Origin: Bacteroidales bacterium
GTDB lineage: Bacteria > Bacteroidota > Bacteroidia > Bacteroidales > SM23-62
Reading direction: 5' to 3'
DNA: 15,338 bases
Assembly (NCBI GenBank): GCA_016783865.1
Contig: JADHVS010000103.1
Span: 1 to 15,338 of the forward strand
The notes below the pieces were generated by a model. It did not search any database and was not told the DNA's origin. It saw only the letters and a program-made list of their open reading frames with translations. This document shows positions 1-7,767 of this stretch, in pieces (the stretch's first letter is position 1; each line of letters starts with the position of its first letter). The position numbers were made by a program, and so were the translations under genes.

Positions 1-595
1 TGCCATCCCTGCCAATACGGTTTAAACCTATCACATAACACTGGTTTTCTATGGCCCTGGCATGAAGAAGAGTTTTCCAAACCATTTTCCTGCTTTCCGG
101 CCAATTGGCAATATTAATTAACAGATCATAGTCTCCGGTATTGCGGCTCCAGACAGGAAACCTCAGGTCGTAACATATATTCAACCGGATACGCCATCCC
201 TTCAGTTCAACAACTTTTATGTCATTTCCGGCTGTAAAGTGCTTATCCTCCTCACCCATACTGAATAAATGCTTTTTATCATAACAGGCCCCCTTACCAT
301 CTGGTGAGATCCAAAGGAACCTGTTCAGATAATTACCCTGGTCTTCAATAATTATACTCCCTCCTATAACAGCATTTGCTGAAACAGCTTGTGACTTCAT
401 CCACTGGACGGTATTCCCATCCATGTTTTCCGCAAATTCAGCGGTGCTCATTGTGAAACCTGTCGGGAAAAGTTCAGGCAGCAGTATTATATCCGCCTTA
501 TTCTTATACTGTCCAATTTTTGTTGAAAAACGATCCAGGTTACCCGGTGCATTCTCCCAGAGGAGATCAGATTGAATTAGAGCGACTTTAAGCAT
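1..595 (-). CDS. YafV/Nit2-type omega-amidase (nitrilase superfamily), 3' part beyond window
   Basis: Carbon-nitrogen hydrolase, probably a cytoplasmic omega-amidase that hydrolyses alpha-ketoglutaramate or alpha-ketosuccinamate to the keto acid and ammonia (repair of transaminated glutamine or asparagine). I translated 198 residues from the ATG at 595; family members are about 255-265 residues, so roughly the last 60 lie outside the window. The Glu-Lys-Cys triad is visible: Glu41 in LLPELFPTGF, Lys107 in YDKKHLF, and Cys141 in NICYDLRFPVWSRN. The YDK-HLF and CYDLRFPVWSRN strings are typical of the YafV subgroup rather than of true nitrilases or NAD synthetase amidase domains. It is followed upstream on the same strand by an unrelated gene whose terminator lies in between, so it is probably transcribed separately. 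Family call is secure; the exact substrate is inferred from the subgroup. Confidence 0.92.
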   Translation of the reverse strand, partial: MLKVALIQSDLLWENAPGNLDRFSTKIGQYKNKADIILLPELFPTGFTMSTAEFAENMDGNTVQWMKSQAVSANAVIGGSIIIEDQGNYLNRFLWISPDGKGACYDKKHLFSMGEEDKHFTAGNDIKVVELKGWRIRLNICYDLRFPVWSRNTGDYDLLINIANWPESRKMVWKTLLHARAIENQCYVIGLNRIGRDG

Positions 596-615
596 ATAAT
601 AGTCAATTCAGGAAT

Positions 616-654
616 AAAAAAAAAGGCTGCCTGAACTATAAAAATTAGGCAGCC
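616..654 (-). terminator. Rho-independent terminator downstream of the 675-1835 gene
   Basis: On the minus strand a perfect 8-bp stem, GGCTGCCT (654-647) paired with AGGCAGCC (632-625), with a 14-base AT-rich loop, runs directly into nine consecutive T (624-616). It begins 20 bases after the stop codon of the membrane-anchored protein gene and ends 20 bases before the start codon of the omega-amidase, so it separates the two same-strand genes. Confidence 0.88.
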
Positions 655-674
655 TCTCTGGTAAAATTAATATA

Positions 675-1835
675 TTATTCAGGATGTGATTCCTGCTGAT
701 AATCGTCGATAATTTCTGAAACAAGGGGCAAATAATAGGTCCAGTAAAACTTGGAATTACTATGGGGCTTGTTGCTGTAAAACAGCTTCTCAAATGTGCG
801 TATTCCCGCTAATTTGGCCGTTATCATTCGCACATCATATTGTGAAAAATTACCACAGAAGTAATATATGGGTGCCCCATTACCCGATTTTATAATGGCC
901 GGGAACCGGGATGGAATATTATACTGATCCAGGATTGTCTTGCCATCAAGGTTAATATGAATTTTAAATTCAGCTAAAACCGTATTCTGATCGGTAGTAT
1001 TGATTTCAAACCAGTTTGGATAAGGCACTACATCAGGCAGCGTGATTCCCTCAAATCCTGCTTCACCCGTCTGAATTTCCGGAACATTTACATCGAGATG
1101 TACTCCTTCCTCCAGAACAATATATTTTTTATTAACTTCATTGATCAGAATAATGCCGCTGCCCAAATATGGCCACTCTCCATTATTCCCCGATTTAACT
1201 GCATCGGCAACCCAGACAGGAATATCCTTCGACCTTTTCAGATTTAAATGGTGAAAGTACTTTCCGCTCCAACCAGTCCAGTGAACGTCTATCAGGTTTT
1301 CGGTTCTGTACCTGACAAATTCATCTGTCGGGGGTCCGAAAAAGTTATATTCCATTACGATCAGCTTGTTTTCCTCGTACATCCTTTTTAACAGGAGATA
1401 ATCAGAATTATTTAATCCTCCTTCAATGATATTTCCCATGCCGCTGGCCATTGGTCGTTCATACCATTCGTTAAAATATACACCACGCATGTCGGCATAA
1501 TAAATACCATCATTACTGGCCACCACTTCATCGATCTCCTCCATCTTGAAGCTACTGTTGATATCATACTTTTTGGCCTTCAGTGGTTTCTGAGGATGAA
1601 ATCCAAAATAATCCTTGTTTTTATTATACGCCTTTTTATCTGACTTGACAAATTTCTCATTGTTCAGCAGCCAGAAAAGAGCCCTGTGCTCCTCGTGATC
1701 CAAGGAAAGAACAGTCTTATCGAGAACCAGCAAATCTATCGGTCGACTCGGTTTTAAATTCCAGAATAGCCAACTCACAACTGGTATCAGGACCAGAATG
1801 ATCAGAATGATTACAATGGTTCTTAGTATTTTCAT
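675..1835 (-). CDS. Membrane-anchored extracytoplasmic protein of unknown function
   Basis: I do not recognise the family. The ATG at 1835 gives 386 residues beginning MKILRTIVIILIILVLIPVV; an upstream in-frame start at 1886 would add 17 residues ahead of this hydrophobic stretch and is less likely. Residues 4-26 form one membrane helix or uncleaved signal anchor with no lipobox and no obvious signal-peptidase site, so about 360 residues should face the periplasm. The soluble part alternates short hydrophobic strands (IDLLVLDKTVL, DGIYYADMRGVYF, KLIVMEYNFFG, GSGIILINEVN, KYIVLEEGV) with polar helices, which suggests an alpha/beta fold. Residues such as HEEHRALFWLL, DYFGFHP, EYNFFGPPT and HWTGWSGKYF look like conserved-family motifs. 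The gene stands alone between the TPR gene (divergent) and a strong terminator. No function is proposed; a Bacteroidota-specific hypothetical protein is the likeliest description. Confidence 0.8.
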   Translation of the reverse strand: MKILRTIVIILIILVLIPVVSWLFWNLKPSRPIDLLVLDKTVLSLDHEEHRALFWLLNNEKFVKSDKKAYNKNKDYFGFHPQKPLKAKKYDINSSFKMEEIDEVVASNDGIYYADMRGVYFNEWYERPMASGMGNIIEGGLNNSDYLLLKRMYEENKLIVMEYNFFGPPTDEFVRYRTENLIDVHWTGWSGKYFHHLNLKRSKDIPVWVADAVKSGNNGEWPYLGSGIILINEVNKKYIVLEEGVHLDVNVPEIQTGEAGFEGITLPDVVPYPNWFEINTTDQNTVLAEFKIHINLDGKTILDQYNIPSRFPAIIKSGNGAPIYYFCGNFSQYDVRMITAKLAGIRTFEKLFYSNKPHSNSKFYWTYYLPLVSEIIDDYQQESHPE

Positions 1836-1862
1836 TTTATATGAAATAAGGTTTTCAAATTT

Positions 1863-1893
1863 CAATACGTAAATTAAGAAAATCAATTTACAA
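1863..1893 (-). promoter_or_regulatory. Possible Bacteroidota-type promoter for the membrane-anchored protein gene
   Basis: Read on the minus strand, TTG at 1893-1891, a 19-base spacer, and TACGTATTG at 1871-1863 resemble the Bacteroidota sigma-ABfr pattern (TTTG, about 19 bases, TAnnTTTG). The -7 element is only a partial match. It lies about 30 bases upstream of the ATG at 1835. The whole 1836-2115 divergent region is very AT-rich and no better candidate was seen for the plus-strand TPR gene. Confidence 0.25.
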
Positions 1894-2115
1894 GCACTTT
1901 ATAAAATTAAAAAAAATAACTTATTAACAGAAAATTTTTAATCAATACGACTTTTGATCAAACGGGACCTCTATATTAGAAAAAAATCAGTATGTTATGC
2001 CTGTTGTTGATTTTTGGAATGTTTTTTGAAGTTTTTTAAATAAATGAATCATAAAAAAACATTTTTAGGTATTTTCGCGATGAATATCACAACTAATCAA
2101 ATTATTAGAGTTATC

Positions 2116-3456
2116 ATGAAGAAAATTGCATTCTTTTTTCTATTTATCGGCATTTCAGGATTTTCATTCCTTCAGGGACAAAACGGCTCAGACATTTACA
2201 ATAATCCAAACTATGGAGCTGACAGCGCAGCCAGGATGGATTGTGCAAACCATCTCTCAACCATGAGTGAGTTCATGAAGATTGATTTATACAGTTATGC
2301 GTTAAGCTCATGGAAGGTTGTATTTGATGAATGCCCTGCTTCCAGTAAAAATATTTACCTGTATGGTATCAAGATTTACAGGGAATATTTATTGATTGAG
2401 AAAGATCCTGAACGAATAAACCAACTGGTTGACACCCTAATGATGGTATATGATCGCAGGATTGAGTATTTCGGACAGAAAGGTTTGGTTTTGGGTAGGA
2501 AAGGGATCGATTTGTTGCGGTATCAGAGTGAATCCATTGAAGAGGTATATGGCTATCTGGGGCAATCGGTTGAAATTAGCAAAGCTAATACTGAAGAAGC
2601 CGTTTTGGTGACATACATGCAAGTCACCAATGCTCTTTTTAAGATGGGTAAAATTGATGCTCAGAAAGTAATTGACAATTACCTGGTATCGACTGATATT
2701 CTCGAAGCCATATTGAAAAAGGAATCCAATGAGCGTGCCCATACGGCACTGACCAATGTGGAAGCCATATTTTCCGAGAGCGGAGCAGCTTCCTGCGATG
2801 ACCTGGTAAAAATATTTACTCCAAAATTTAAACAGGCCCCGGAGGATATAGAATTTTTGAAGAAAATAACCGCATTACTTAAAAAACAAAAATGCGAGGG
2901 AACACATCTTTTTGCTGCTACTTCGGAATCTCTTTACAAACTTGAACCATCCTCCGGAGCCGCATATAACCTTGCCAAATTGTTCCTGGTCCGTGAAGAG
3001 TATAGGAAATCAGCCACCTATTATGAAGAAGCGATCAGCCTTGAAGAAGATGCCGATACTAAGGCAAACTTCCATTATGAACTGGCCCTGATTGAATACA
3101 CGAAATTCGACCAGTACGGTAAGTCGAGAAGCAATGCATTGGAAGCCATCAAATTAAATTCCGACTGGGGAGCTCCCTATATGCTCATAGGAAATTTATA
3201 TGCCTCAAGCACTAAAACCTGTGGTGAAAACGATTTCGAAAAGAGTGCCATTTTCTGGGTAGCTGTTGATAAATTTATTAAGGCAAGGAATGTCGATGAA
3301 TCCGCAGCAGCAGAAGCCAATGAACTGGTCAATAAATATTCACAATATTTTCCAAACGTGGAGGATGCATTTTTCCATGGGTTCCAGGAAGGGCAACCCT
3401 ATACAGTCGGTTGCTGGATCAACGAATCAACCACTGTCAGGACAAGATCTAACTAG
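2116..3456 (+). CDS. Secreted tetratricopeptide-repeat protein
   Basis: The ATG at 2116 gives 446 residues starting MKKIAFFFLFIGISGFSFLQ, a clear Sec signal peptide with likely cleavage after LQGQ (about residue 22). An in-frame ATG at 2044 would bury this signal behind 24 polar residues and is rejected. The mature protein is almost wholly helical. TPR-like units are clearest in the C-terminal half, where AAYNLAKLFLVREEYRKSA and ATYYEEAISLEEDADTK pair, followed by NFHYELALIEYTKF and SNALEAIKLNSDWGAPYML with GNLYASS. Cysteines occur in apparent pairs (DCANHL and ECPAS; SCDDL and KCEGT; TCGEN and GCW), consistent with disulfides in the periplasm. TPR proteins act as scaffolds, so the partner is unknown. 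It is divergent from the membrane-anchored gene and has no obvious operon partner; 261 bases without a gene separate it from the phosphate transporter. Confidence 0.85.
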   Translation: MKKIAFFFLFIGISGFSFLQGQNGSDIYNNPNYGADSAARMDCANHLSTMSEFMKIDLYSYALSSWKVVFDECPASSKNIYLYGIKIYREYLLIEKDPERINQLVDTLMMVYDRRIEYFGQKGLVLGRKGIDLLRYQSESIEEVYGYLGQSVEISKANTEEAVLVTYMQVTNALFKMGKIDAQKVIDNYLVSTDILEAILKKESNERAHTALTNVEAIFSESGAASCDDLVKIFTPKFKQAPEDIEFLKKITALLKKQKCEGTHLFAATSESLYKLEPSSGAAYNLAKLFLVREEYRKSATYYEEAISLEEDADTKANFHYELALIEYTKFDQYGKSRSNALEAIKLNSDWGAPYMLIGNLYASSTKTCGENDFEKSAIFWVAVDKFIKARNVDESAAAEANELVNKYSQYFPNVEDAFFHGFQEGQPYTVGCWINESTTVRTRSN

Positions 3457-3717
3457 GAATTTTTCGCTGTAGACAGATTGATGCTGTTCAGGTATTCATT
3501 TTCAAATCGTCGCTGCGACAGATAAAATTTCTGTACCTTTCTCGCATTCATTTCTTTTAAAATTTATTTCCTTTCAGATATAAGAAATATCGATTTTCAT
3601 ATACTATTTTTATGGAATATTCTAAATTTAACATAAAATTAATATTGAGAGGCTGATCTTTCCTAAATGGAATAAACAATTTTATTATTTTTACCCTGTT
3701 CATTCCAATAACTTCTG

Positions 3718-5994
3718 ATGGAAATTTATTTTATTTTTATCACTGCGGTCCTTATTCTATTGGCAATTTCAGATCTCATTGTAGGCGTAAGTAACGACGC
3801 TGTTAACTTCCTGAACTCATCCATAGGTTCAAAAGCCGCTCCCTTTCGGTGGATTATGATAACTGCTGCAGCAGGGATTTTAGTAGGTGCAACATTTTCA
3901 AGTGGCATGATGGAAGTGGCCAGAAAAGGGATTTTTCATCCCGATCAGTTCTTTTTTGGAGAGATCATGATCATCTTCCTGGCAGTAATGATTACCGATG
4001 TATTGCTGCTGGATATGTTTAACACATTTGGACTGCCTACTTCAACGACAGTCTCAGTTGTTTTTGAATTACTTGGTTCAGCTGTTGCTGTCTCAATAAT
4101 AAAAATCAGACAGGCAGGGGAGGCATTTTCTAACATGAGCAATTATATCAATACGAGCTCCGCCCTCCTGATTATTTCCGGCATTCTCCTTTCAGTGGTT
4201 ATTGCCTTTGTTGTGGGTCTGTCAATACAATGGATCGTCCGTATTGCTTTTACTTTTAACTATGAAAAAATGTACAGGTACCTGGCTTCCATCTGGGGTG
4301 GTCTGGCAATAAGTATCATTACCTATTTTATAGTTATTAAGGGAGCCAAAGGATCTTCTCTCATCCCTTCCGATACCGTAACCTGGATAAAAGAACATAC
4401 CTGGACGATTTTGCTTGTGAGTATGGCAGGATGGTCCATCATTCTTCAATTGCTTCTGTTTTTTACTAAAATTAACGTACTTAAGGTAATTGTCCTGATA
4501 GGGACATTTGCCCTTGCTATGGCATTTGCAGGGAATGACCTGGTTAATTTCATAGGAGTTCCCCTGGCTGGATTAGAATCATTTAAGACGTTTGCAGATT
4601 CCGGTCTTTCAGATTCTTCCGCACTCGCAATGACAGCACTGGCAGGCCCGGTTAAAACCCCTACCTATTTCTTGCTGGCTGCCGGACTTATCATGGTGGT
4701 TACTCTATTCTTATCTAAGAAAGCCAAGTCTGTTACTCAAACTGAAATCAGTCTCAGCCGGCAGGATGAAGGCTATGAAAGATTTAACTCAACCGCACTG
4801 TCAAGAAACATTTTGAGAGGATCAATACAATTAGGTAGCGTCTTTTCAAAAATATCTTCAAAACCTGTCGCCCAGTTTATTAACAAGCGCTTTGATTCGA
4901 AAGCTTTCGCTCTTCGAAAAAAGAAGGAAAACCTCTCATTCGATCTGGTTAGAGCATCAGTAAACCTGGTTGCAGCCAGCGCGTTAATCTCACTGGCCAC
5001 TTCCCTGAAACTACCCCTATCCACTACCTATGTAACTTTTATGGTTGCCATGGGCACTTCCCTGGCTGACCGTGCATGGGGAAGGGAGAGTGCTGTATAC
5101 CGGATCACAGGCGTGATCACTGTTATCGGTGGTTGGTTTTTTACTGCATTAAGTGCCTTCACAGTATCATTTTTATTAGCACTTTTAATATATGCAGGTG
5201 GATTCATTGCTATAACCATCCTGATATTGATCGCAGGATTTATCATCTTGAAAACTCACGGGCTTCACAGGAAAAGGTCTCATAGAGAAAAGAGCCTCAT
5301 AGAGGAAGATTCCCTTTTAACCAATGCAGATGGTACAACAGTTATAGACTCATGCACAAAGAATGTTAAAAAGATCCTGACGGTGGTACCTACCCTCTAT
5401 GAGCAATCGTTGGAGGCCCTGACCGAGATGAAAAGGAAAAAATCTAAAAAGATCCTTAAAGATGTAAATGAATTGAGCAATTCAACCAGGAGATTAAAAA
5501 ATAACCTGCCAAAGGTGATCTCGAAATTGCAAATTGATGATGTTGAAACCGGGCATCACTATGTTCAGGTAGTAGACTATCTCAGGGAAACAGTAAATTG
5601 CCTTACATTCATTTCTCAGCCTATTTTTGAATACATCGATAACAACCATGCCCCTCCCCCTCGAAGTCAGATTGAAGAGATAAAAGAGTTAAGCAGCCAG
5701 CTTAAAAAGTTTTTCAAAGAAATTCTGAATCTTCTTGAATCAGGTGTTTTTGAAGATATGGAGAAACTTTCCCAGCAGCAGCGGGATTTACTTGAATTGA
5801 TCACACGGAATAATAAGCGGTTACTTAAAAGGATAAAAAATAAAGAGACCGGAACCAAGAACAGTACCTTGTACATGAACATCCTTTCGGAATCAAAAAA
5901 CCTTTTGCTGCATGCCCTTCATCTGATAAAGGCTCAAAGAGCTTTCCTACATTACAGCATTAATAACGGAATCGTGGTAAACACCAAAAACTAA
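3718..5994 (+). CDS. pit: Pit-type inorganic phosphate transporter with PhoU-like C-terminal domain
   Basis: Inner-membrane PHO4/Pit family carrier for inorganic phosphate (metal-phosphate with H+ or Na+). The 758-residue protein has many membrane helices in residues 1-520. Family signatures are present: GVSNDAVNFLNSSIG at about 23-37 with the Asn-Asp pair, GLPTSTTVSVVFEL at about 105-118, a second GNDLVNF repeat at about 272-278, and LPLSTTYVTF at about 432-441, showing the internal duplication typical of the family. Residues from about 525 to the end are soluble and helical, resembling a PhoU/DUF47-like domain (ETGHHYVQVVDYLRETVNCL; LYMNILSESKNLLLHALHL). Such fusions are known in Bacteroidota Pit proteins and explain the length over the 420-500 residues of plain Pit. 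The start is the only sensible ATG. It is convergent with a broken response regulator and near an OprO/P porin, supporting a phosphate role. Confidence 0.94.
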   Translation: MEIYFIFITAVLILLAISDLIVGVSNDAVNFLNSSIGSKAAPFRWIMITAAAGILVGATFSSGMMEVARKGIFHPDQFFFGEIMIIFLAVMITDVLLLDMFNTFGLPTSTTVSVVFELLGSAVAVSIIKIRQAGEAFSNMSNYINTSSALLIISGILLSVVIAFVVGLSIQWIVRIAFTFNYEKMYRYLASIWGGLAISIITYFIVIKGAKGSSLIPSDTVTWIKEHTWTILLVSMAGWSIILQLLLFFTKINVLKVIVLIGTFALAMAFAGNDLVNFIGVPLAGLESFKTFADSGLSDSSALAMTALAGPVKTPTYFLLAAGLIMVVTLFLSKKAKSVTQTEISLSRQDEGYERFNSTALSRNILRGSIQLGSVFSKISSKPVAQFINKRFDSKAFALRKKKENLSFDLVRASVNLVAASALISLATSLKLPLSTTYVTFMVAMGTSLADRAWGRESAVYRITGVITVIGGWFFTALSAFTVSFLLALLIYAGGFIAITILILIAGFIILKTHGLHRKRSHREKSLIEEDSLLTNADGTTVIDSCTKNVKKILTVVPTLYEQSLEALTEMKRKKSKKILKDVNELSNSTRRLKNNLPKVISKLQIDDVETGHHYVQVVDYLRETVNCLTFISQPIFEYIDNNHAPPPRSQIEEIKELSSQLKKFFKEILNLLESGVFEDMEKLSQQQRDLLELITRNNKRLLKRIKNKETGTKNSTLYMNILSESKNLLLHALHLIKAQRAFLHYSINNGIVVNTKN

Positions 5995-6058
5995 CGGAAG
6001 GGTATTTATTAGGAACTATTTATCGGTACAGAAGCAACATGGTGGAAGCAACCAGCAT

Positions 6059-6405
6059 CTATCCAACAAACTTATAACCTACACCTTTTATCGTCTTGAT
6101 ATATTCCTCACCTATTTTTTCCCTCAGTTTACGGATATGAACATCAATTGTCCTGTCATCCACAATGATTTTATCTCCCCATACGGAATGAAAAAACTCC
6201 TCCCACGTAAATACTTTTTCAGGCAAATGATATCGAGCAAGATGATAAGTGGTATAGTCTCTCTGGCTTTTTTAATAGCCTCAATGCCATTGCTGACTGA
6301 ATATACCCTAAATCCTTCTTTCTTAAGATTATAGCTAATAAACTCAATGCTGTCAGGATCGTCATCAACAAGTAGAATTTTATAATTCTCAAATTCTGTA
6401 ATCAT
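6059..6405 (-). pseudogene. Broken PhoB/OmpR-family response regulator (internal deletion and frame change)
   Basis: The frame from the ATG at 6405 encodes the start of a receiver domain: YKILLVDDDPDSIEFISYNL with the acidic pocket at Asp14-Asp16, continuing to IPLIILLDI where Asp58 (codon 6232-6234) is the expected phosphorylation site. Just after it the reading changes. In another frame, from about 6235 to the stop at 6059-6061, the sequence encodes the end of a winged-helix domain: LPEKVFTWEEFFHSVWGD, then DDRTIDVHIRKLREKIG and YIKTIKGVGYKFVG, a very typical PhoB-like recognition helix and C-terminal hairpin. Missing between them are the rest of the receiver, the linker and the first part of the DNA-binding domain, about 110 residues against a normal length near 230. 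Neither frame alone makes a regulator; the receiver frame runs on to 6124 through meaningless sequence. Position next to pit suggests a phosphate regulator ancestor, but this is inference. Confidence 0.88.
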
Positions 6406-6474
6406 ATCCGTTAATTTTCCTTTTGCCAGATAATCTAAAATTATGAAATATCATGAAGTATTATATCCACCGAT

Positions 6475-6500
6475 AAAAAAACCTGGTAAAAAACCAGGTT
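6475..6500 (-). terminator. Rho-independent terminator or attenuator hairpin upstream of the regulator remnant
   Basis: On the minus strand AACCTGGT (6500-6493), a five-T loop, and ACCAGGTT (6487-6480) form a perfect 8-bp stem whose last two T run into five more (6479-6475). The only minus-strand coding candidate directly before it is the 14-codon ORF at 6531-6575. The broken regulator starts 70 bases after it on the same strand, so the hairpin could end a tiny transcript or act as an attenuator in the former regulator leader. Confidence 0.75.
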
Positions 6501-6501
6501 C

Positions 6502-6522
6502 ATCAATTTGTTTTCAATTGAT
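6502..6522 (-). other. Second small hairpin next to the terminator
   Basis: ATCAATT (6502-6508) and AATTGAT (6516-6522) form a 7-bp AT-only stem with a 7-base loop. It lies one base from the terminator stem and eight bases after the stop codon of the 14-codon ORF. Two stems side by side would suit an attenuator or a folded small RNA, but an AT-only stem is weak and may be chance. Confidence 0.4.
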
Positions 6523-6530
6523 TAAAAATT

Positions 6531-6575
6531 TTAAACGAACGAAAGGATTAAAAGTAATATAATTGTGTATCTCAT
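6531..6575 (-). CDS. Possible 14-residue hydrophobic peptide (MRYTIILLLILSFV)
   Basis: An ATG at 6575 opens 14 codons ending in TAA at 6533-6531. The product is Met-Arg-Tyr-Thr followed by ten mostly aliphatic residues, like a minimal membrane peptide or a leader peptide. The bases before the ATG are A-rich (CAGCAAAAATG), as is common before Bacteroidota starts, with no Shine-Dalgarno match. A hairpin and a terminator follow within 30-60 bases on the same strand, making a self-contained mini-unit. Fourteen codons could also occur by chance in AT-rich DNA, or be the remaining signal sequence of a lost gene. No codon-bias or conservation evidence is available here. Confidence 0.35.
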   Translation of the reverse strand: MRYTIILLLILSFV

Positions 6576-6734
6576 TTTTGCTGATTTGTCAGTTTCTATT
6601 CTGAATGTAATAATATTATATAGTTGTTAAGTATTTATTTTCCGATGTTTATATTTATGTTAAGTTTTTCAGTAGTGAATTACTCAACTTAAAATTATTT
6701 TAATTTTAACACATCCGTTAATCCATTGTTAACC

Positions 6735-7748
6735 ATGCGAATAAAAAAGCATCTGCTGTTAATATCATTGTTGGGATTACCTCTAATTAACCTCCATGCT
6801 CAAAATGATACCCTGCTTTCTTCACCAGATTACCCCGAGGGGAAAGTCTTTGGGCGGATCTTCGCAAATGTTTATACAGGTATTGGTCATGAAAATAAAT
6901 CTTCAGCTTTCGAGGTCAGAAGAGCCTATTTCGGATATTCTGCAAACCTTAACGAATATTTTTCTGCTGAAGTGAAATTGGATATAGGCAGTCCAAATGA
7001 TATTTCCGAATATTCAAGGATAAGAAGATATGCCTATTTCAAAACTGCAGCACTGTACTACGAGAAAAATAAAATATATTTCAAGTTCGGCATTATTGAT
7101 ATCGATCATTTTGACCTTCAGGAAACATGGTGGGGCCACAGATACATTGAAAAATCTTTCCAGGACAAACATAAATTTGGGGATAAGGCAGATCTTGGAG
7201 CAAGTTTTCATTACCGGTTCAGTCCATTTATTTCTGCTGATATAACCATGATGAATGGTGAAGGGTATTCAAGCCTGCAAAGTGATGACCATTTTAAAAC
7301 AGGACTTGGTGTCTCAATTTACCCACATAAAGATCTGATAATCAGGGTATTTTCAGACCTTGTAAATGACGATTTTGTCCAATCAACTTTATCCACTTTT
7401 CTGGGATATAAATTCAGACCAGTTACAGTCGGACTTGAATATAACTACAAGTTCAATAAAAACCATTTACCTGATCATGACCAGTGGGGATATTCATCCT
7501 ATATTTCATATCAGTTGAATGAAAAATTCGAATTATTCGGACGTTATGACAAGCTGATGTCAAATATACCGACTGAAGGCGATCAACCATGGAATCTTGC
7601 AGAGGATGGATCTTCCATAATTTCAGGTTTAGAATATCAGCCTGTTAAAGGATTAAAAATCGCGTTGAATTATCAGGACTGGTATCCCTATGCAGCCAAT
7701 CTGGATAACCAGTCATATATTTTTTTAAATTTTGAAGTCAGGTTTTAA
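6735..7748 (+). CDS. OprO/OprP-type phosphate-selective porin family protein
   Basis: Outer-membrane beta-barrel of the Porin_O_P type, expected to admit phosphate or polyphosphate. I start it at the ATG at 6735 (337 residues); a TTG nine bases upstream is in frame but unnecessary. The N-terminus MRIKKHLLLISLLGLPLINLHAQ is a signal peptide with cleavage after HAQ. The body is built of amphipathic strands with alternating aromatic residues: VFGRIFANVYTGIG, FEVRRAYFGYSANLNEYFSAEV, YAYFKTAALYYEK, KIYFKFGIIDI, ISADITMMNGEGYSS, TVGLEYNYKF, FELFGRYDKL and GLEYQPVKGLKIALNYQDW. It ends in YIFLNFEVRF, a C-terminal aromatic barrel signal. The RRAYFGYSA pattern and the EGY motif are typical of this family in Bacteroidota. 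It shares a 19-base gap with the next gene and is probably cotranscribed. Phosphate selectivity is inferred from family and neighbouring pit. Confidence 0.85.
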   Translation: MRIKKHLLLISLLGLPLINLHAQNDTLLSSPDYPEGKVFGRIFANVYTGIGHENKSSAFEVRRAYFGYSANLNEYFSAEVKLDIGSPNDISEYSRIRRYAYFKTAALYYEKNKIYFKFGIIDIDHFDLQETWWGHRYIEKSFQDKHKFGDKADLGASFHYRFSPFISADITMMNGEGYSSLQSDDHFKTGLGVSIYPHKDLIIRVFSDLVNDDFVQSTLSTFLGYKFRPVTVGLEYNYKFNKNHLPDHDQWGYSSYISYQLNEKFELFGRYDKLMSNIPTEGDQPWNLAEDGSSIISGLEYQPVKGLKIALNYQDWYPYAANLDNQSYIFLNFEVRF

Positions 7749-7767
7749 TCGCTAAAAACTTACTCCA

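Larger units (their letters stand above)
6406..6734. other. Divergent intergenic region between the broken regulator and the porin
   Basis: This 329-base, strongly AT-rich stretch separates a minus-strand regulator remnant from a plus-strand porin. It contains, on the minus strand, a 14-codon hydrophobic ORF (6531-6575) followed by two adjacent hairpins, the second with a T-run. On the plus side near the porin there are several TTAA-containing hexamers spaced by about 11-12 bases, ending at the start codon. A porin promoter must lie here; TATATTTA at 6650-6657 resembles a Bacteroidota -7 element but its upstream TTG (6624-6626) is 23 bases away, too far for a good match. Confidence 0.6.

Noticed and set aside
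2044..2115. A 24-residue N-terminal extension of the TPR protein
   Set aside because: It would place polar sequence ahead of an otherwise perfect signal peptide starting at 2116.
3509..3519. Palindrome GTCGCTGCGAC in the gap before pit
   Set aside because: Only 11 bases with a one-base centre, too tight for a hairpin and without a second copy; could be an operator but nothing supports it. The remaining 3457-3717 sequence holds no gene or clear terminator that I can see.
6137..6334. A 65-codon plus-strand ORF over the broken regulator
   Set aside because: It is the antisense of the receiver and winged-helix coding sequence, whose protein motifs are unmistakable on the minus strand.
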